Of a DNA stretch of 39,874 nt, positions 16,953-25,165 are shown in pieces; position 1 is the stretch's first letter, and every line of letters starts with the position of its first letter. Under the pieces are notes generated by a model that worked only from the letters and a program-made list of their open reading frames with translations, was not told the DNA's origin and ran no database searches. The stretch comes from Burkholderiaceae bacterium (GTDB lineage Bacteria > Pseudomonadota > Gammaproteobacteria > Burkholderiales > Burkholderiaceae_C), in contig JAURZS010000182.1 in assembly GCA_030653255.1 (NCBI GenBank), positions 1 to 39,874 on the forward strand, written 5' to 3'. A program made the translations under genes and the position numbers.

Positions 16953-18131
16953 CTACAAGGTTTCGGAGAACAATTCACGGCCGATCAACATCCGCCGGAT
17001 TTCGCTGGTTCCCGCCCCGATCTCATAGAGCTTGGCGTCGCGCCATAGGCGGCCCAGCGGGTAGTCGTTGATATAGCCGTTGCCGCCAAATATCTGGATG
17101 CCCTCGCCCGCCATCCATGTCGCCTTCTCGGCGCACCACAGAATGACCGAGGCGCAATCCTTTCGCACCCGGCGCACATGCTCGCTGCCCAGCGCATCCA
17201 GATTCTTGCCCACCGTATAGCAATAGGCACGGCCGGCTTGCAAGGTCGTGTACATGTCGGCGACCTTGCCCTGGATCAGCTGGAACTCCCCGATGCTCTG
17301 GCCGAACTGCCGCCGCTCGTGGATATAGGGCACAACCTGGTCCATCACCGCCTGCATGATGCCGATCGGACCGGCCGACAGCACGGCGCGCTCGTAATCA
17401 AGCCCGCTCATCAGCACACGGGCGCCGCCATTGAGGCCGCCCAGGATGTTGTCGGCACTCACCTCGACATCGCGGAACACCAGTTCTCCGGTGTGACTGC
17501 CGCGCATGCCCAGCTTGTTCAGCTTCTGCGCCACGGAAAAACCCTTCATCCCTTTTTCAATCAGAAAGGCGGTGACCCCGCGCGCGCCGAGCTCGGGTTC
17601 GGTCTTCGCGTAAACCACCAGCGTATCTGCATCCGGACCGTTGGTAATCCACATCTTGCTGCCGTTGAGCAGGTAATACCCGCCTTTGTCCTCGGCCCTG
17701 AGCTTCATGGAAAGTACGTCACTGCCGGCGCCGGACTCGCTCATCGCCAGCGCGCCGACATGTTCGCCGCTGATCAGCCCTGGCAAGTACTTGCGCCGCT
17801 GGGCCTCGCTGCCATTGCGCCGGATCTGGTTCACACACAGATTGCTGTGCGCCCCGTAGCTCAGGCCCACGGAGGCGGATGCGCGGCTGATCTCCTCCAT
17901 GGCAATCATGTGGGCCAGGTAGCCCATGCCCGCGCCGCCGTAGGCTTCGGGCACCGTGATGCCCAGTACGCCGAGTTCGCCCATCTTGCGCCAAAGCTGC
18001 ATGGGAAACTGGTCGCTGGCGTCGATCGACGCGGCCAGCGGCGCGATCTCGGCCTGCGCGAAATCGCGCACCGCGTCGCGCAGCGCATCGATGTCCTCGC
18101 CAAGTTGAAAGTCAAGTCCGGGCAGATTCAT
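16953..18131 (-). CDS. ivd: Isovaleryl-CoA dehydrogenase
   Basis: This acyl-CoA dehydrogenase of 392 residues oxidises isovaleryl-CoA to 3-methylcrotonyl-CoA with FAD, passing electrons to electron transfer flavoprotein. Marks are [32 protein letters not shown] (FAD and substrate contacts), [18 protein letters not shown], and the catalytic base Glu247 in [13 protein letters not shown], the position that distinguishes isovaleryl-CoA dehydrogenases from most acyl-CoA dehydrogenases. The C-terminus [20 protein letters not shown] is also typical. The ATG at 18129-18131 has GGAG upstream. It starts 39 bases after liuR ends and heads the enzyme genes of the array. The symbol liuA is also used. Confidence 0.97.
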   Translation of the reverse strand: MNLPGLDFQLGEDIDALRDAVRDFAQAEIAPLAASIDASDQFPMQLWRKMGELGVLGITVPEAYGGAGMGYLAHMIAMEEISRASASVGLSYGAHSNLCVNQIRRNGSEAQRRKYLPGLISGEHVGALAMSESGAGSDVLSMKLRAEDKGGYYLLNGSKMWITNGPDADTLVVYAKTEPELGARGVTAFLIEKGMKGFSVAQKLNKLGMRGSHTGELVFRDVEVSADNILGGLNGGARVLMSGLDYERAVLSAGPIGIMQAVMDQVVPYIHERRQFGQSIGEFQLIQGKVADMYTTLQAGRAYCYTVGKNLDALGSEHVRRVRKDCASVILWCAEKATWMAGEGIQIFGGNGYINDYPLGRLWRDAKLYEIGAGTSEIRRMLIGRELFSETL

Positions 18132-18170
18132 GCGCTTACTCCAGCTTCGGTTTCCTTGGGTGTCCGGCCC

Positions 18171-18572
18171 TCATTTGACGGCCTTTTTCTCATGGCGGGC
18201 CAGCAGAGTGCGTGCTTCGCGCTCATGCTTTCGAATCTCGGCCAGGTTAGCCTGCAGGTCTGCCAGCTGCGCTTCGAGGCGGCCCCTGTGCTCGGCCAGA
18301 ACCTCCAGGAACTTCCGCAACTGCGGCACGGTGTCGCGCGGGGTGTCGTAGACATCGATAACCGCCTTGGCCTCGGTCAGACTCAATCCCAGACGCTTGG
18401 CGCGCAAAGTCAGTTTCAGGCGCGCGCGGTCGCCGCTGGAATACACCCGGTTGCGACCACCCGGCCCCGAACGCTGGGGTCGCAGCAGGCCCAGGTCCTC
18501 GTAAAAGCGCATCGCCCGGGTCGTCAGCTCGAACTCCCGGGCCAGATCGCCGATGGTGTAGGTGGTAGCCAT
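18171..18572 (-). CDS. liuR: MerR-family transcriptional regulator of leucine/isovalerate catabolism
   Basis: A 133-residue MerR-type regulator. The N-terminal winged helix starts with YTIGDLAREFELTTRAMRFYEDLGLL, followed by RNRVYSSGDRARLKLTLRAKRLGLSL and a coiled-coil dimerisation helix rich in leucine, arginine and glutamate. It lacks the cysteines of metal-sensing MerR proteins, as expected for the LiuR group, which is known in Proteobacteria to control branched-chain acyl-CoA genes. The gene is first in the liu array and faces the hydrolase gene across a short intergenic region that carries a perfect palindrome of LiuR type, so autoregulation and control of both directions are likely. Confidence 0.92.
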   Translation of the reverse strand: MATTYTIGDLAREFELTTRAMRFYEDLGLLRPQRSGPGGRNRVYSSGDRARLKLTLRAKRLGLSLTEAKAVIDVYDTPRDTVPQLRKFLEVLAEHRGRLEAQLADLQANLAEIRKHEREARTLLARHEKKAVK

Positions 18573-18637
18573 AAAGTTCCGATTCGGCCGGCTTGCAGCG
18601 CTGCAGCGCGCCGGCGCCTACAATGGATACTCCAACG

Positions 18638-18659
18638 TTGACGTTTACGTAAACGTCAA
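18638..18659. promoter_or_regulatory. Perfect 22-bp palindrome, probable LiuR operator
   Basis: The half-site TTGACGTTTAC (18638-18648) is followed without gap by its exact reverse complement (18649-18659). The core has the ACGT-rich look known for LiuR sites. It lies between divergent liuR and the hydrolase gene. In the plus direction TTGACG can also serve as a -35 element with TATGAA at 18661-18666 as a -10 element, 17 bases apart; a second possible -10, TACAAT, is at 18619-18624. I saw no second copy of the palindrome elsewhere in the window. Confidence 0.85.
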
Positions 18660-18679
18660 TTATGAACCAGTTTTCTCTC

Positions 18680-19777
18680 ATGAATGCACTCGAACGGCAG
18701 CTCCACTACCCACTGGGCGACACCCTGCCCGCACATGGCGGCGCATTGCAGATCGCCCCGGGCGTCAAATGGATACGGATGGTGCTGCCTTTTGCCCTGA
18801 ACCACATCAACCTGTGGTTGCTTGAAGACCAGATGGACGGCCCCGACGGCCCGGTCAAGGGTTGGGCCGTGGTCGACTGCTGCATCGCGCGCGACGAATC
18901 CCGGGCCCAGTGGGAACAGGTGTTCTCCAATGAGCTCGACGGCTGCCCCATCCTGCGCGTCATCGTGACCCACATGCACCCCGACCACATCGGTCTGGCG
19001 CAATGGCTGTGCGAGCGCTGGAACGTGTTGCTGTGGGCCAGCGCGACCGACTACTTCATGGCGCGCCTGGTCAGCGTGCGAGGCGCCATCGAGGGTGCGG
19101 ACGCCGGCGATTTCCAGGCCTCGCACGGACTGAGCGACCCGCAGGCCCTCAGCATCATGCGCGGGCGCGTCGAATATTTCACCAACATGGTGGCGGGCCT
19201 GCCACGGCGCTTCCACCGCATGCGCGACGGCGACCGTCTGCGCATCGGCGCCAACGAATGGACCTGCATCTCCGGCCATGGCCACTCGCCCGAGCACATC
19301 GCGCTGCATTGCGAGAGCCTCGGCGTGCTGATCAGCGGCGACATGGTCCTGCCACGCATTTCCACCAATGTCAGCGTGTTCGACATCGAGCCCGAAGCCA
19401 ATCCACTGGCCCTGTTTCTCGATTCCATCGAAAAATTCCGTGCGCTGCCCGCCGACACCCTGACGCTGCCTGCCCATGGCAAACCTTTCAAGGGCTTGCA
19501 CACCCGCATCGACCAGCTGAGCGACCACCACCGCGACCGTCTGGCCGAAGTGATGCAGGCCTGCGAGTCCGGTCCGCAGCATGCCGCGGACATATTGCCT
19601 GTCATGTTCCATCGCGAGCTGGACGCCCACCAGACCACCTTCGCCATGGGCGAGGCCATCGCCCACCTGCACTACCTCTGGCATGCCGGGCAGCTGCAAA
19701 GGCAGCGCGGCAGCGACGGCGTCTACCGCTTCGGCCTGGCTGACGTGCCTACCAACGCGGCAGCAACTCGTCCTTGA
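18680..19777 (+). CDS. Metallo-beta-lactamase-fold hydrolase of the liu regulon
   Basis: This 365-residue protein has the binuclear zinc motif THMHPDHIG (H98, H100, D102, H103), then SGHGHSPEHIALH, SGDMVLPRIS and LPAHGKPF, the usual order of MBL-fold hydrolases of the glyoxalase II type. A longer C-terminal helical part follows. The substrate is unknown; because the gene diverges from liuR over the operator, a thioesterase role on an acyl-CoA of the pathway is possible. The start is uncertain: an ATG at 18662 adds MNQFSL but would begin two bases after the operator palindrome. The ATG at 18680 is preferred because the family-like sequence starts there. Neither has a Shine-Dalgarno sequence. 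The 3' end overlaps the convergent metalloprotease gene by 29 bases. Confidence 0.9.
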   Translation: MNALERQLHYPLGDTLPAHGGALQIAPGVKWIRMVLPFALNHINLWLLEDQMDGPDGPVKGWAVVDCCIARDESRAQWEQVFSNELDGCPILRVIVTHMHPDHIGLAQWLCERWNVLLWASATDYFMARLVSVRGAIEGADAGDFQASHGLSDPQALSIMRGRVEYFTNMVAGLPRRFHRMRDGDRLRIGANEWTCISGHGHSPEHIALHCESLGVLISGDMVLPRISTNVSVFDIEPEANPLALFLDSIEKFRALPADTLTLPAHGKPFKGLHTRIDQLSDHHRDRLAEVMQACESGPQHAADILPVMFHRELDAHQTTFAMGEAIAHLHYLWHAGQLQRQRGSDGVYRFGLADVPTNAAATRP

Positions 19778-20606
19778 GCTGGTCGCGCAACTCGGCGTAG
19801 TCAGGCACCACGGTGCGCACTGTGTCCCAGAAACGCGGACTATGGTCCATCACCCTCAGGTGGCTCAGCTCATGGGCGACCACATAGTCGATGACCGACT
19901 GGCGGAAATGAATCAGCCGCCAGTTGAGCCTGATAGAGCCGTCCGCCTTGGCCGTGCCCCAACGGGTGCCCGCGTTGGACAGACTGAGCTTGTGCCACTG
20001 CACATCCAGCCGCTGGGCAAAATGATCGAGCCGCTCGGTGAACACCCGCTTGGCCTGACGCATCAGCCATGCCTGCACTGCGTCGCGGATCTGCTCGGGC
20101 GCGGCATTGTGCGCCAACCCGATGTGCAGCGCGTGCCGGGGCACGCCCGGAAGCGAAGGCCCGTCGCTGTGCAGCACGGCGCCCACCCCCTCGAACGCAT
20201 GCCGCGGATCCAGTACCAGAATCACCGTCTCACCGAGGAAAGGCAGCGTCGCGCCTTCCTTCCATTCGATGCGGGCCGAGGCCATGCGCTCGCCCCGCTG
20301 GCGCGCCTCGTCAAGCTTGCTCAGGATCCAGGCGGATTTCTCGCGCAAGGCGGCCTCCACCTCGTACAGTGGCACCCAGCGCGGCGCGCTCACAACCAGG
20401 CCGTCGGGGCCAACGACAAAACCAATGGTGCGGCGCTTGCCGCGCTTGAATTCATAGCCCACCACTGAATTTCCCAGCGATGCCTGGCGATTGGCCCGCG
20501 GATGCGAGAACGCGGCGGGCACCATCACCCGATCAAGCGGCTCTGCCGGCGCGGCGACAGGCGGGCGATCGAACAAATCGAGCGTGAGCTGAATCAGGCG
20601 GTGCAT
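19749..20606 (-). CDS. YgjP-like M48/DUF45 zinc metallopeptidase
   Basis: A protein of about 285 residues with the YgjP (DUF45) arrangement: KRRTIGFVVGPDGLVVSAP near the N-terminus, WGTAKADGSIRLNWRL, and the zinc site HELSHLRVMDHSPRFW (two histidines of HExxH and a third nine residues later) near the C-terminus. Family members are probable cytosolic metalloproteases with poorly known substrates. The ATG at 20604-20606 (MHRLIQLTLDLF) was chosen over a TTG one codon earlier. It lies 12 bases after plsC and converges on the MBL-fold gene, the two stop codons lying inside each other's genes. Confidence 0.9.
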   Translation of the reverse strand: MHRLIQLTLDLFDRPPVAAPAEPLDRVMVPAAFSHPRANRQASLGNSVVGYEFKRGKRRTIGFVVGPDGLVVSAPRWVPLYEVEAALREKSAWILSKLDEARQRGERMASARIEWKEGATLPFLGETVILVLDPRHAFEGVGAVLHSDGPSLPGVPRHALHIGLAHNAAPEQIRDAVQAWLMRQAKRVFTERLDHFAQRLDVQWHKLSLSNAGTRWGTAKADGSIRLNWRLIHFRQSVIDYVVAHELSHLRVMDHSPRFWDTVRTVVPDYAELRDQLKDELLPRW

Positions 20607-20618
20607 CAAGACCGGAGT

Positions 20619-21353
20619 TTAGCGGTAGGCCTCGGGGTCCAGGCGCCGCATTTCTGCCTCGATCCAGTCCTCGACCTCCCGCATCAACTCGTCCGGGCTT
20701 CGGCCCTGGCTCGGGATCGGCTTTCCGATCGAGACATCGACCACCCCCGCACGCTTGATGAAGGCCTTGCGCGGCCAGCACTTGGCCGAGGTCACCGCAA
20801 TCGGGATGACCGGTGCGCCGGTCTCGATCGCCAGGCGTGTGCCGCCCGATTTATAGACCCCCTTGCGTCCCCGCGCAATGCGCGTCCCCTCAGGGAACAT
20901 GATGATCCAGATGCCCTGCGCCAGCAGGTTTCGCCCCTGAATCACCACCTTGTTGAACGCCTGCGCACGCTGGCTGCGATCAATGTGGATCATGTCGAGC
21001 CGCCCCATGGCCCAGCCAAAGAAAGGCACGTACAGCAGCTCCTTCTTGAACACGAAAGCCAGCGGATGCGGCATCAGCGTGGGCAGCAGGAAAGTCTCGT
21101 AGGTGGACTGGTGCTTCACCAGCAGGATCGCAGGACTCGTCTCGCCCTGCGGCAGGTTCTCCATGCCACTCACCCGGGCCTCGATGCCCGTGATCAGCCG
21201 GGCGCCCCCGATGGCCCAGCCCAGCCAGCGCACGGCCATCCAGTACATGGGCACACCACGCCGCCACAAGGACGCCGTCAGCATCACGAGTGCCCAGGGA
21301 ATCACCGTAACCAGCATCCACAGCGCGTGCAACAACGATCGAATGAAAGGCAT
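20619..21353 (-). CDS. plsC: 1-acyl-sn-glycerol-3-phosphate acyltransferase
   Basis: This 244-residue membrane-associated enzyme acylates lysophosphatidic acid to phosphatidic acid. N-terminal hydrophobic segments (residues 5-30 and about 38-55) anchor it. Motif I is KHQSTYETF, a HX4E form of the usual HX4D that I recall from betaproteobacterial PlsC; motif III is FPEGTR, followed by the GAPVIPIAV motif. The ATG at 21351-21353 has no clear ribosome binding site; it lies 23 bases after the gmhB stop, so it may depend on upstream translation. The arrangement glyS-gmhB-plsC-ygjP is a common betaproteobacterial order. Confidence 0.93.
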   Translation of the reverse strand: MPFIRSLLHALWMLVTVIPWALVMLTASLWRRGVPMYWMAVRWLGWAIGGARLITGIEARVSGMENLPQGETSPAILLVKHQSTYETFLLPTLMPHPLAFVFKKELLYVPFFGWAMGRLDMIHIDRSQRAQAFNKVVIQGRNLLAQGIWIIMFPEGTRIARGRKGVYKSGGTRLAIETGAPVIPIAVTSAKCWPRKAFIKRAGVVDVSIGKPIPSQGRSPDELMREVEDWIEAEMRRLDPEAYR

Positions 21354-21376
21354 GAGAGAGGCCGTAAGAGGGATAT

Positions 21377-21961
21377 TCAGTTCGGGCGGGCCGACTTCGT
21401 CCGCGCCTCCCGGGCAATCAGAAAACTCGCGAAGCTCGCCAGGTCCTCGTGCACCGTGGTGCCCGCAGGAAACGCGGCGGGCAGGGGTCCATCGCGCAGC
21501 GCCGCCCCCTTGCCCGTCAGCACCAGATGCGGCTCGCAACCCGCTGCCACGCCGGCCTGCAGATCGCGCAGGCTGTCGCCCACCGCAGGCACGCCGGCCA
21601 GCTCGACGCCATAGCGCTCTCCGATCTGCTCGAACAGACCGGGCTTGGGCTTGCGGCAGGCGCAGTCATCCTCTGACTTGTGTGGGCAGAAGAAAACCGC
21701 CTCGATGCGCCCACCAGCGGCGGCCAGCAGCTTGTGCATCTTGACGTGCATCGCATTGAGAGTGCCCACATCGAACAAGCCGCGGCCCAACCCCGATTGA
21801 TTCGACGCCACGACCACATGCCAGCCCGCATGATTGAGCCGGGCGACGGCATCGAGCGCCCCTGGCAGCGGAACCCACTCATCCACTGTCTTGACGAAAT
21901 CATGCCGATCGGCATTGATAGTGCCGTCGCGATCGATGATGACCAGCTTCATGGTCTGCAT
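21377..21961 (-). CDS. gmhB: D-glycero-beta-D-manno-heptose-1,7-bisphosphate 7-phosphatase
   Basis: GmhB removes the C7 phosphate of heptose bisphosphate in the synthesis of ADP-heptose for the lipopolysaccharide inner core. This HAD-type phosphatase of 195 residues has the nucleophile motif IDRDGTIN at 9-16, VVVASNQSGLGRGLF, a zinc-binding loop CPHKSEDDCACRKPKPGL with three cysteines and a histidine, and VGDSLRDLQAG. A start at 21961 (MQTMKL) is preferred since GAG lies five bases before it; the ATG at 21952 (MKLVIIDRDG) is the alternative. It begins one base after the glyS stop codon, so co-translation with glyS is likely. Confidence 0.94.
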   Translation of the reverse strand: MQTMKLVIIDRDGTINADRHDFVKTVDEWVPLPGALDAVARLNHAGWHVVVASNQSGLGRGLFDVGTLNAMHVKMHKLLAAAGGRIEAVFFCPHKSEDDCACRKPKPGLFEQIGERYGVELAGVPAVGDSLRDLQAGVAAGCEPHLVLTGKGAALRDGPLPAAFPAGTTVHEDLASFASFLIAREARTKSARPN

Positions 21962-21962
21962 G

Positions 21963-24137
21963 TCAGCTCGCGAGCTTTGACAGATCGGCCACGCGGTTCA
22001 TCGCTGCGTGCAAAGTGGCCAGCAGACCCAACCGGTTCAGCCGCAGGTCCATTTCTTCCGCATTGACCATTACGCCGTCGAAGAAATCGTCAACTGGCCC
22101 GCGCAATGCGGCCAGCGTCTGCAAGGACGCCGCGTAGTCGCCTGCATCGAACTGCGCACCGGCCCGCGCCGCGATCGGGCCGGTAGCCGCGTGCAGGGCG
22201 CGCTCGGCCGGTTCGCGCAGCAGCAGCTCGCTGACATGCGCATCGACATCGAGCGCCTTCTTCAGGATATTGGAAATACGCTTGTTGGCCGCCGCCAGCG
22301 CGGGCGCCTCGGGCAGCAGCGCGAACTCGCGCACAGCCGCAAGGCGCTGCGGCACTTCGCCCAGGCGCTGCGGCCGCAGCGAGACCACGGCATCGACTTC
22401 CTTGCTGCTGAAGCCCTGCTCGCGCAGCAGGCCCGCCAGTCGGTCGTAGATGAAATCGCTCAGTGCCTCGGCGACCTTGCTCGGCTCCAGCGCCTTCAAG
22501 GACTCTCCGGCCTGCGAAGCAGCCGCATCGCCACCCTTGGCCTGTGCCGCCAGATCTTCGCGCAATACGGCCAAAGCCAGATCCAGCAAGTCCGCCAGCC
22601 GCAGCGGAAGATCCTTTTCCACCAGCATGCGAATCACGCCCAGCGCATGGCGGCGCAAGGCAAAAGGATCCTTGTCGCCGGTGGGCAGATTGCCGATGCC
22701 GAACAGACCGGTCAACGTCTCCAGCTTGTCGGCCAGCGCGACCACCACGCCGACCTCATTGCGCGGCAGCTCGTCGCCGGCAAAGCGCGGACGGTAGTGA
22801 TCCTCAATGGCGTCGGCCACCTCCGCGCCCAGGCCATCGTTGAGCGCGTAGTAGCGCCCCATCGTTCCCTGCAGCTCGGGAAACTCGCCCACCATGTCCG
22901 TCAGCAGGTCCGCCTTGGCCAGCGTCGCCGCCTGCTCTGCCTTGTTCGCAAGAATGTCGCCACCCCACTGGCGCCCGATGCCCGCAGCAATGGCGCGCAC
23001 ACGCTGCGTGCGCCTACCCTGCGAGCCCAGCTTGTTGTGATAGACCACTCTGGCCAGCCCCGGCACCCGGGCACTCAGCGACCGCCGCCGGTCCTGATCG
23101 AAAAAGAACTTCGCATCGGCCAGGCGCGGCCGCACCACGCGCTCATTGCCGCCGATCACAGCACTGGCATCGACCGGACTGATGTTGCTGACCACGAGAA
23201 AACAATCCGTCAGCTTGCCTGCGGCATCCAGCAGAGGGAAATATTTCTGGTTCGCCTTCATGGTCAGGATCAGGCATTCCTGCGGCACTTCCAGAAACTC
23301 GGTATCGAACCGGCAGATCAGCACATTGGGCCGCTCCACCAGCGCCGTCACCTCATCGAGCAAGGCATCGTCCTCGATCGCCCGCGCGCCGCCGCCCACG
23401 CGCGCCGCGGCGGCGGCCAGCAGGCGCACGATCTCGGCGCGGCGCGCCTCGAAACTGGCAATCACGGCGCCGTCCTGCGCGAGTCGCTGGGCATATTCAT
23501 CGGCGTGGCGCAAGACCACCGGATCCACGGCAGCCTCGAAACGGTGACCATGCGTCGTATTGCCTGCGCTCAGTCCGAGCGCCTGCACCGGCACGATGCG
23601 CTCGCCGTGCAGCGCCACCAGGCCATGCGCGGGGCGCACGAACTTCACATCACTCCAGCCATCGGCCAATTGATAGGTCATGACCTTGGGAATGGGCAGC
23701 TTCACAATCGCCTCGGTCAAGGCCTTCTGCAGCCCTTGCACCAGCGTCACGCCGCTGGCCGCGGCATCGAGAAACAGGGCCTCGGCCTTGCCATCCATTG
23801 CGCGCCGCAGGCGCGGCACGGCGGCCGCGTCGGCTCCCAGCGCCTGCAGCTTCTTGAGCAGCGCAGGCGTGGCCCGGCCCTCGGCATCCAGACCGACGCC
23901 CACCGGCATGAGCTTGTGCGACACAGCCTTGTCTTCGGCGCGCTCGCGCACCTCGGTCACGTGGGCGGCCAAGCGGCGCGGCGAAGCGAAAGACATCAGC
24001 TTCGAGCCAGCCTGCGTCAGCCCCTGAGCCTGCAGTTGCTCAAACAGCACGGTGGCAAAGGCATCGCCCAGCTTCCTGAGCGCCTTGGGCGGCAGCTCTT
24101 CGACAAACAGTTCGACGAGGAGGTTGGCGGTAGTCAT
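21963..24137 (-). CDS. glyS: Glycyl-tRNA synthetase beta subunit
   Basis: This subunit of the bacterial alpha2-beta2 glycyl-tRNA synthetase carries tRNA recognition and C-terminal anticodon-binding parts. The 724-residue protein opens with LLVELFVEELPPKAL and contains FASPRRLAAHV, MTYQLADG, ECLILTMKANQKYFPL, LGSQGRRTQRV and RRHALGVIRMLVEKDL, all typical of GlyS; the C-terminal DALR-like helices end with ASLQTLAALRGPVDDFFDGVMV. The start is one of two adjacent ATG codons at the end of glyQ (24138-24140 and 24135-24137); the second is favoured by spacing from AAGAAGG. It is translationally coupled to glyQ. Confidence 0.96.
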   Translation of the reverse strand: MTTANLLVELFVEELPPKALRKLGDAFATVLFEQLQAQGLTQAGSKLMSFASPRRLAAHVTEVRERAEDKAVSHKLMPVGVGLDAEGRATPALLKKLQALGADAAAVPRLRRAMDGKAEALFLDAAASGVTLVQGLQKALTEAIVKLPIPKVMTYQLADGWSDVKFVRPAHGLVALHGERIVPVQALGLSAGNTTHGHRFEAAVDPVVLRHADEYAQRLAQDGAVIASFEARRAEIVRLLAAAAARVGGGARAIEDDALLDEVTALVERPNVLICRFDTEFLEVPQECLILTMKANQKYFPLLDAAGKLTDCFLVVSNISPVDASAVIGGNERVVRPRLADAKFFFDQDRRRSLSARVPGLARVVYHNKLGSQGRRTQRVRAIAAGIGRQWGGDILANKAEQAATLAKADLLTDMVGEFPELQGTMGRYYALNDGLGAEVADAIEDHYRPRFAGDELPRNEVGVVVALADKLETLTGLFGIGNLPTGDKDPFALRRHALGVIRMLVEKDLPLRLADLLDLALAVLREDLAAQAKGGDAAASQAGESLKALEPSKVAEALSDFIYDRLAGLLREQGFSSKEVDAVVSLRPQRLGEVPQRLAAVREFALLPEAPALAAANKRISNILKKALDVDAHVSELLLREPAERALHAATGPIAARAGAQFDAGDYAASLQTLAALRGPVDDFFDGVMVNAEEMDLRLNRLGLLATLHAAMNRVADLSKLAS

Positions 24138-25042
24138 CATGCGGCCTTCTTCGTCATCTGTTGCACCCATTCGCGCGGCGCCATGGGGAAACCCAGCCGC
24201 TCGCGGCTCTCGTAGTAACTCTGGGCCACGGAGCGCGCCAGATTGCGGATGCGCCCGATATAGGCTGCGCGTTCGGTCACACTGATCGCGCCGCGCGCAT
24301 CCAGCAGATTGAAACTGTGCGCCGCCTTGAGCACCTGCTCGTAGGCCGGCAAGGCCAGCAACTGTTCAATGAGATGCCGGGCCTGCTTCTCGTGCGCACT
24401 GAATGCCGTGAAAAGAAACTCCACATCGCTATGCTCGAAGTTGTACGCTGACTGCTCCTTCTCGTTCTGGAGATAGACATCACCGTAGCTCATGCTGTCG
24501 GTCCACTTCAGGTTGTAGACGTTGTCCACGCCCTGCAGGTACATGGCCAGGCGCTCCAGCCCATACGTGATCTCCCCCGTGATCGGCTTGCAGTCAATAC
24601 CCCCGACCTGCTGAAAATAGGTGAACTGGGTCACCTCCATGCCATTGAGCCAGACCTCCCAGCCCAGCCCCCAGGCGCCCAGCGTGGGGTTTTCCCAATC
24701 GTCCTCGACAAAGCGGATGTCGTTGACGCGTAAATCGAAGCCCAGCGCCTCCAGACTACCCAGATACAACTCCAGGATGTTGGCCGGTGCGGGCTTGAGC
24801 ACCACCTGATACTGGTAGTAATGCTGCAGGCGGTTCGGGTTTTCGCCATACCGGCCGTCTTTGGGGCGCCGGCTCGGCTGCACATAGGCTGCCTTCCAGG
24901 GCTCCGGCCCCAGAGCGCGCAGGAAAGTCGCTGTGTGCGACGTCCCCGCCCCGACCTCCATGTCATAAGGTTGCAACAGGGCGCAGCCCTGGGCATCCCA
25001 GTAAGACTGCAATTTCAGGATGATTTGCTGGAAGGTCAACAT
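24137..25042 (-). CDS. glyQ: Glycyl-tRNA synthetase alpha subunit
   Basis: The catalytic subunit of glycyl-tRNA synthetase, 301 residues, normal length. It starts with [33 protein letters not shown] and contains [45 protein letters not shown] and [17 protein letters not shown], the class II active-site blocks of GlyQ. Its stop codon overlaps the glyS start. Upstream, TAAAAT on the minus strand (complement of 25115-25120) is a possible -10 element, but no convincing -35 could be fixed. The 123 bases before it hold no recognisable T-box, as expected outside Firmicutes. Confidence 0.97.
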   Translation of the reverse strand: MLTFQQIILKLQSYWDAQGCALLQPYDMEVGAGTSHTATFLRALGPEPWKAAYVQPSRRPKDGRYGENPNRLQHYYQYQVVLKPAPANILELYLGSLEALGFDLRVNDIRFVEDDWENPTLGAWGLGWEVWLNGMEVTQFTYFQQVGGIDCKPITGEITYGLERLAMYLQGVDNVYNLKWTDSMSYGDVYLQNEKEQSAYNFEHSDVEFLFTAFSAHEKQARHLIEQLLALPAYEQVLKAAHSFNLLDARGAISVTERAAYIGRIRNLARSVAQSYYESRERLGFPMAPREWVQQMTKKAA

Positions 25043-25165
25043 GTGCTGGAGGGCATTGGCAAAGCGAGGCGCCCTGCGTTAGGTGAAACGCGGAACCGCT
25101 CGCGTAAACCCTGGATTTTACGGGCGCGCCGACGGTGGCACCCAAAGTTCCCGGGAGACCAGAAA

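Noticed and set aside
20619-21353. HX4E in place of HX4D in PlsC as a defect
   Set aside because: I recall KHQST(W/Y)ETF as the normal form in betaproteobacterial PlsC proteins, and the FPEGTR motif is intact.
22008-24215. Long plus-strand open frame (735 codons) opposite glyS
   Set aside because: It is antisense to a complete GlyS; the translation is rich in His, Arg and Gln with no family motif, as expected from a high-GC shadow frame.
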